Under the pieces are notes generated by a model. That model did not search any database, had not been told where the DNA came from, and was given only the letters and a program-made list of their open reading frames with translations. Shown here in pieces: positions 61,561 to 64,000 of a DNA stretch of 64,000 nucleotides. Where the stretch lies: NCBI RefSeq assembly GCF_900156745.1, contig NZ_LT707065.1, positions 4,216,001 to 4,280,000 of the forward strand. The letters are read 5' to 3'. Source of the stretch: Achromobacter sp. MFA1 R4. Its GTDB lineage: Bacteria > Pseudomonadota > Gammaproteobacteria > Burkholderiales > Burkholderiaceae_B. Made by a program: the position numbers and the translations under genes. The first letter of the stretch is position 1; each line of letters begins with the position of its first letter.

Positions 61561-63822
61561 ATGTCGTTGCCCATCGAATCGTTCGAGCCGTCCGTCCCGG
61601 CCCGTCAACAGGAAACCCCCTTGTCGTCCCACGTGGATGCCATTTTCTCCAACCGATGGATGATCATTGGGATCACCCTGCTCGCGTTTCTCGGCGCTTT
61701 GGCGTATGTGATGGTGACGCCGAAAGTCTATTCGGCCGACATCATCGTGCAGGTTGAAGAGGAGCTTCCGAACGGGCAGGCGCGCAGCCTGCTGGGCGAT
61801 GTGTCGTCGATGTTCGATACCAAGGCGGAAACGTCGGGTGAAATGGAAGTGCTGCGCTCGCGCATGGTCGTCGGCCCGGCCGTCGACAAGTTCCTGCTCT
61901 ACATCCACGCCAAGCCGCGCTACTTCCCGGTGGTGGGCGAGTGGCTGGCGCAGCGTTATGAAAGCCTGCCGTATCCGTCCGGCTTGCCGCGCGGGGGCTA
62001 CGCCTGGGGCGGCGAGTCCATCGCGATCTCGCAACTGGACGTGCCCGATGAATGGCTGGGCAAGCCGTTTCGCGTGACCACGCTGGGAGAAGGCCGCTAC
62101 ACGCTGAGCGACAAGCTGACCGGCGCCACCTTCACCGGCACGGTCGGCAAGCCCGAGCGCTTCCTGCTGCCGGGCGGCGGGGCGATGGATGTGCACGTCG
62201 ATGCGTTGTCGGGGCGGCCGGGCACCGAGTTCACGGTGTCGCGCAGTTCGCGCCTGGCGGCGATCGAGAACGTGCAGGCGCGCATGGGCATCTTCGAGCG
62301 CGGCCGCGCCTCGGGCGTGATCGGCGTCACGCTGGAAGGCAACGATCCCGCGCTGACTACGGCGGTGCTCAACCAGATCGGCCAGGAATATGTCCAGCAG
62401 AACGTGAACCGCAAGTCGGCGCAGGCCGAGAAGTCGCTGGCCTTTCTTGAGCAGCAGCTCCCGCAGCTCAAGTCCGAACTGGATGCCGCGGAAACCAAGT
62501 ACAACGCGCTGCGCAACAAGCGCGGCACGATCGACCTGAGCGAAGAGGCCAAGCTGATCCTTGCGCAATCGGTGGACGCGCAGACCCGGGTGATGGAACT
62601 GCGCCAGAAGCGCCAGGAACTCATCACGCGCTTTGCGCCGACGCACCCGAGCATCGTGGGCATCGATCGCCAGATCGCGTCCCTGACGGGCGACGTCAAC
62701 CGCCTGGGCAACAACATCAGGCAGCTTCCGGACCTGGAGCAGGACGTGGTGCGCCTGGTGCGCGACGTGCGCGTGAACACCGAGCTCTACACCGCGCTGC
62801 TCAACAACACCCAGCAGCTCAAGCTGATCCGCGCCGGCAAGGTGGGCAATGTGCGCATCCTGGACGCGGCCGTGCAGCCCGACAAGCCGGTCCGCCCCAA
62901 GGCCGCGATCATCATCGGCGTGGCCACGGCCGCCGGGCTGATCTTCGCGATGCTGTGCGCGTTCGTGCGCAACGCGCTGTTCGGCGGCCTGTCCGAGCCG
63001 GAAGACGTCGAGCGCCATACGGGCCTGCCGGTGCTGGCCGCCATTCCGTACAGCGACGTGCAGGACAAGCTGTGGCGCCGCAGCCGGCGCAAGAACGCCA
63101 CCGTGCCGGCGCTGCTGGCCCAGAGCCAGGGCAACTCGCCGCCCATCGAAAGCCTGCGGTCCTTCCGCAACGTGCTGCAGGCGTCGCTGCGCCAGTCCAC
63201 CAACAACATGGTCATGTTCACCGGTCCGGTGGCGGGCGTGGGCAAGTCCTTCCTGTCCGCCAATTTCGCCTTCATCCAGGGCGGCGTGGGCAAGCGCGTG
63301 CTGCTGATCGATGCGGACTTCCGCAAGGGGCAGCTCAACCGCTACTTCGGCGTGCCGAAGGAGGACGGCCTGTTCGAAGTGCTGACCGGCACGATCCCGC
63401 TCAGCCGCGTCAGAAAGCACAGCGTGTCCGAGGGCGTGGACTTCATCGCCACGGGCGCCGTCACCTTCGATCCTTCCGAGCTGCTGGCCTCGCCGGTGTT
63501 CGGCGAGACCCTGCGCGAACTCGCGACGCAGTACGACATGGTGATCCTGGACACGGCGCCCGTGCTGTCGTCTCCGGACGCGGCCGTGGTGGGCACGCAT
63601 GCCGCCGCGGTCATGGTGGTGGTGCGGTCGGGCATGAACACGGTGGGCGAGATCCGCGAGACGGCCAAGCGCCTGATCCAGGCGGGCGCGCCGGTGGACG
63701 GCGTGCTGTTCAACGGTCTCAAGCTGCTGCCCGAGCGCTTCGGCTTCCGCTCCAAGTACGGTGGTTATCGATACTCCCGCGCGGCGTACTACGGCGATTT
63801 GAAACAGAACGGTCCCAAGTGA
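61561..63822 (+). CDS. wzc: Polysaccharide co-polymerase / tyrosine autokinase (Wzc)
   Basis: The 753-residue inner-membrane BY-kinase has TM1 at about residues 33-52, a large periplasmic Wzz-type domain with coiled-coil segments (residues about 285-400), and TM2 near residue 450. The cytoplasmic kinase has Walker A FTGPVAGVGKSFLSANFAF (about 553-571), A' VLLIDADFRKG (about 580) and B DMVILDTAPVLSS (about 660). The C-terminal tail is Tyr-rich (Y733, Y736, Y738, Y743, Y744), the autophosphorylation cluster. It controls chain length and export with Wza. GGAGAG precedes the ATG. Confidence 0.94.
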   Translation: MSLPIESFEPSVPARQQETPLSSHVDAIFSNRWMIIGITLLAFLGALAYVMVTPKVYSADIIVQVEEELPNGQARSLLGDVSSMFDTKAETSGEMEVLRSRMVVGPAVDKFLLYIHAKPRYFPVVGEWLAQRYESLPYPSGLPRGGYAWGGESIAISQLDVPDEWLGKPFRVTTLGEGRYTLSDKLTGATFTGTVGKPERFLLPGGGAMDVHVDALSGRPGTEFTVSRSSRLAAIENVQARMGIFERGRASGVIGVTLEGNDPALTTAVLNQIGQEYVQQNVNRKSAQAEKSLAFLEQQLPQLKSELDAAETKYNALRNKRGTIDLSEEAKLILAQSVDAQTRVMELRQKRQELITRFAPTHPSIVGIDRQIASLTGDVNRLGNNIRQLPDLEQDVVRLVRDVRVNTELYTALLNNTQQLKLIRAGKVGNVRILDAAVQPDKPVRPKAAIIIGVATAAGLIFAMLCAFVRNALFGGLSEPEDVERHTGLPVLAAIPYSDVQDKLWRRSRRKNATVPALLAQSQGNSPPIESLRSFRNVLQASLRQSTNNMVMFTGPVAGVGKSFLSANFAFIQGGVGKRVLLIDADFRKGQLNRYFGVPKEDGLFEVLTGTIPLSRVRKHSVSEGVDFIATGAVTFDPSELLASPVFGETLRELATQYDMVILDTAPVLSSPDAAVVGTHAAAVMVVVRSGMNTVGEIRETAKRLIQAGAPVDGVLFNGLKLLPERFGFRSKYGGYRYSRAAYYGDLKQNGPK

Positions 63823-63843
63823 ACGCCACCCGGAGAAACTGGC

Positions 63844-64000
63844 ATGCATGGAACTTTTGGGTGGGAAACGCCGCAAATCCTGGATGCGGTTTTCAAGGCT
63901 TATGACATACGCGGGACGGTGCCGGACGAATTGGATGCAAGGTTTGCCCACAGCCTGGGGATGGCGGTGGGCACCAAGGCCCGCGAGCAGGGGGCGCGGT
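63844..64000 (+). CDS. Phosphomannomutase/phosphoglucomutase, 5' part
   Basis: The first 52 residues are visible; the gene runs out of the window. KAYDIRGTVPDELDARFAHS with the KxYDIRG start is the N-terminal signature of bacterial AlgC/ManB-type phosphohexomutases. It would make mannose-1-phosphate for ManC. GGAGAAAC precedes the ATG, 21 bases after the wzc stop, so it belongs to the wza-wzc transcript. Confidence 0.85.
   Translation, partial: MHGTFGWETPQILDAVFKAYDIRGTVPDELDARFAHSLGMAVGTKAREQGAR

Noticed and set aside
61438-63951. Long minus-strand open frame opposite wzc
   Set aside because: Shadow frame; His/Arg/Gln-rich and without motifs, while wzc is complete.

Overview
The window is GC-rich and almost fully coding, and it looks like chromosome from an Alcaligenaceae betaproteobacterium (Achromobacter/Bordetella type). 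The signs are three orphan Bug/TctC-type periplasmic receptors within 20 kb, many one-regulator catabolic units (IclR, GntR, LysR, LacI, TetR), and the general gene style. The genus is inferred, not proven. No rRNA, tRNA, CRISPR array, insertion sequence or prophage was seen.

Region 1 (1-11.8 kb) is organic-acid catabolism. After the 3' end of a thiol dioxygenase gene come an iclR gene, a Bug receptor plus FAD oxidoreductase unit (minus strand), and a divergent plus-strand operon: CaiB-type CoA-transferase, crotonase, two-subunit CoA-transferase and an acyl-CoA ligase. The same inverted repeat (TCCTA-N5-TAGGA) lies just before iclR and between the divergent operons, suggesting one IclR regulon. 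A second unit follows: Bug receptor plus FAH-family hydrolase, divergent from a GntR regulator, with matching inverted CCAA-type elements.

Region 2 (11.8-17.4 kb) is redox and stress functions: LysR; an AhpD-like protein, Rossmann epimerase/reductase and Ohr peroxidase (plus strand); a second LysR; an exported cupin; and an ECF41-like sigma factor.

Region 3 (17.5-25.6 kb) is acid-sugar use. A LacI regulator and twin LacI operators control a Bug receptor and glucarate dehydratase. A minus-strand operon encodes a KdgT-type permease, DUF1537 four-carbon acid kinase, PdxA2-type dehydrogenase and a GntR/UTRA regulator, preceded by a perfect 15+15 bp inverted repeat. A TonB-dependent siderophore receptor with a Fur-like site follows (25.6-27.8 kb).

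Region 4 (28-42.3 kb) is a one-strand fatty-acid degradation island. In transcription order it is tetR, fadE, thiolase, fadB-like, fadL, fadN-like, second thiolase, DUF4442 thioesterase-like, exported chalcone-isomerase-like protein and fadD. It holds two different multifunctional beta-oxidation proteins, each next to its own thiolase.

Region 5 (42.5-64 kb) is surface polysaccharide. An orphan formyltransferase-like/beta-propeller glycosyltransferase-like gene with an AT-richer second half is followed by two LuxR-type regulators whose receiver domains lack the phosphoacceptor Asp. A convergent 13-gene colanic-acid-like operon then runs wcaJ to wcaI on the minus strand. Divergent from it are wza, wzc and the start of a phosphomannomutase gene. 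ManB, ManC, Gmd and Fcl would supply GDP-mannose and GDP-L-fucose; WcaJ starts the lipid-linked unit, glycosyltransferases and WcaF extend and acetylate it, and Wzx, Wzy, Wza and Wzc flip, polymerise and export it.
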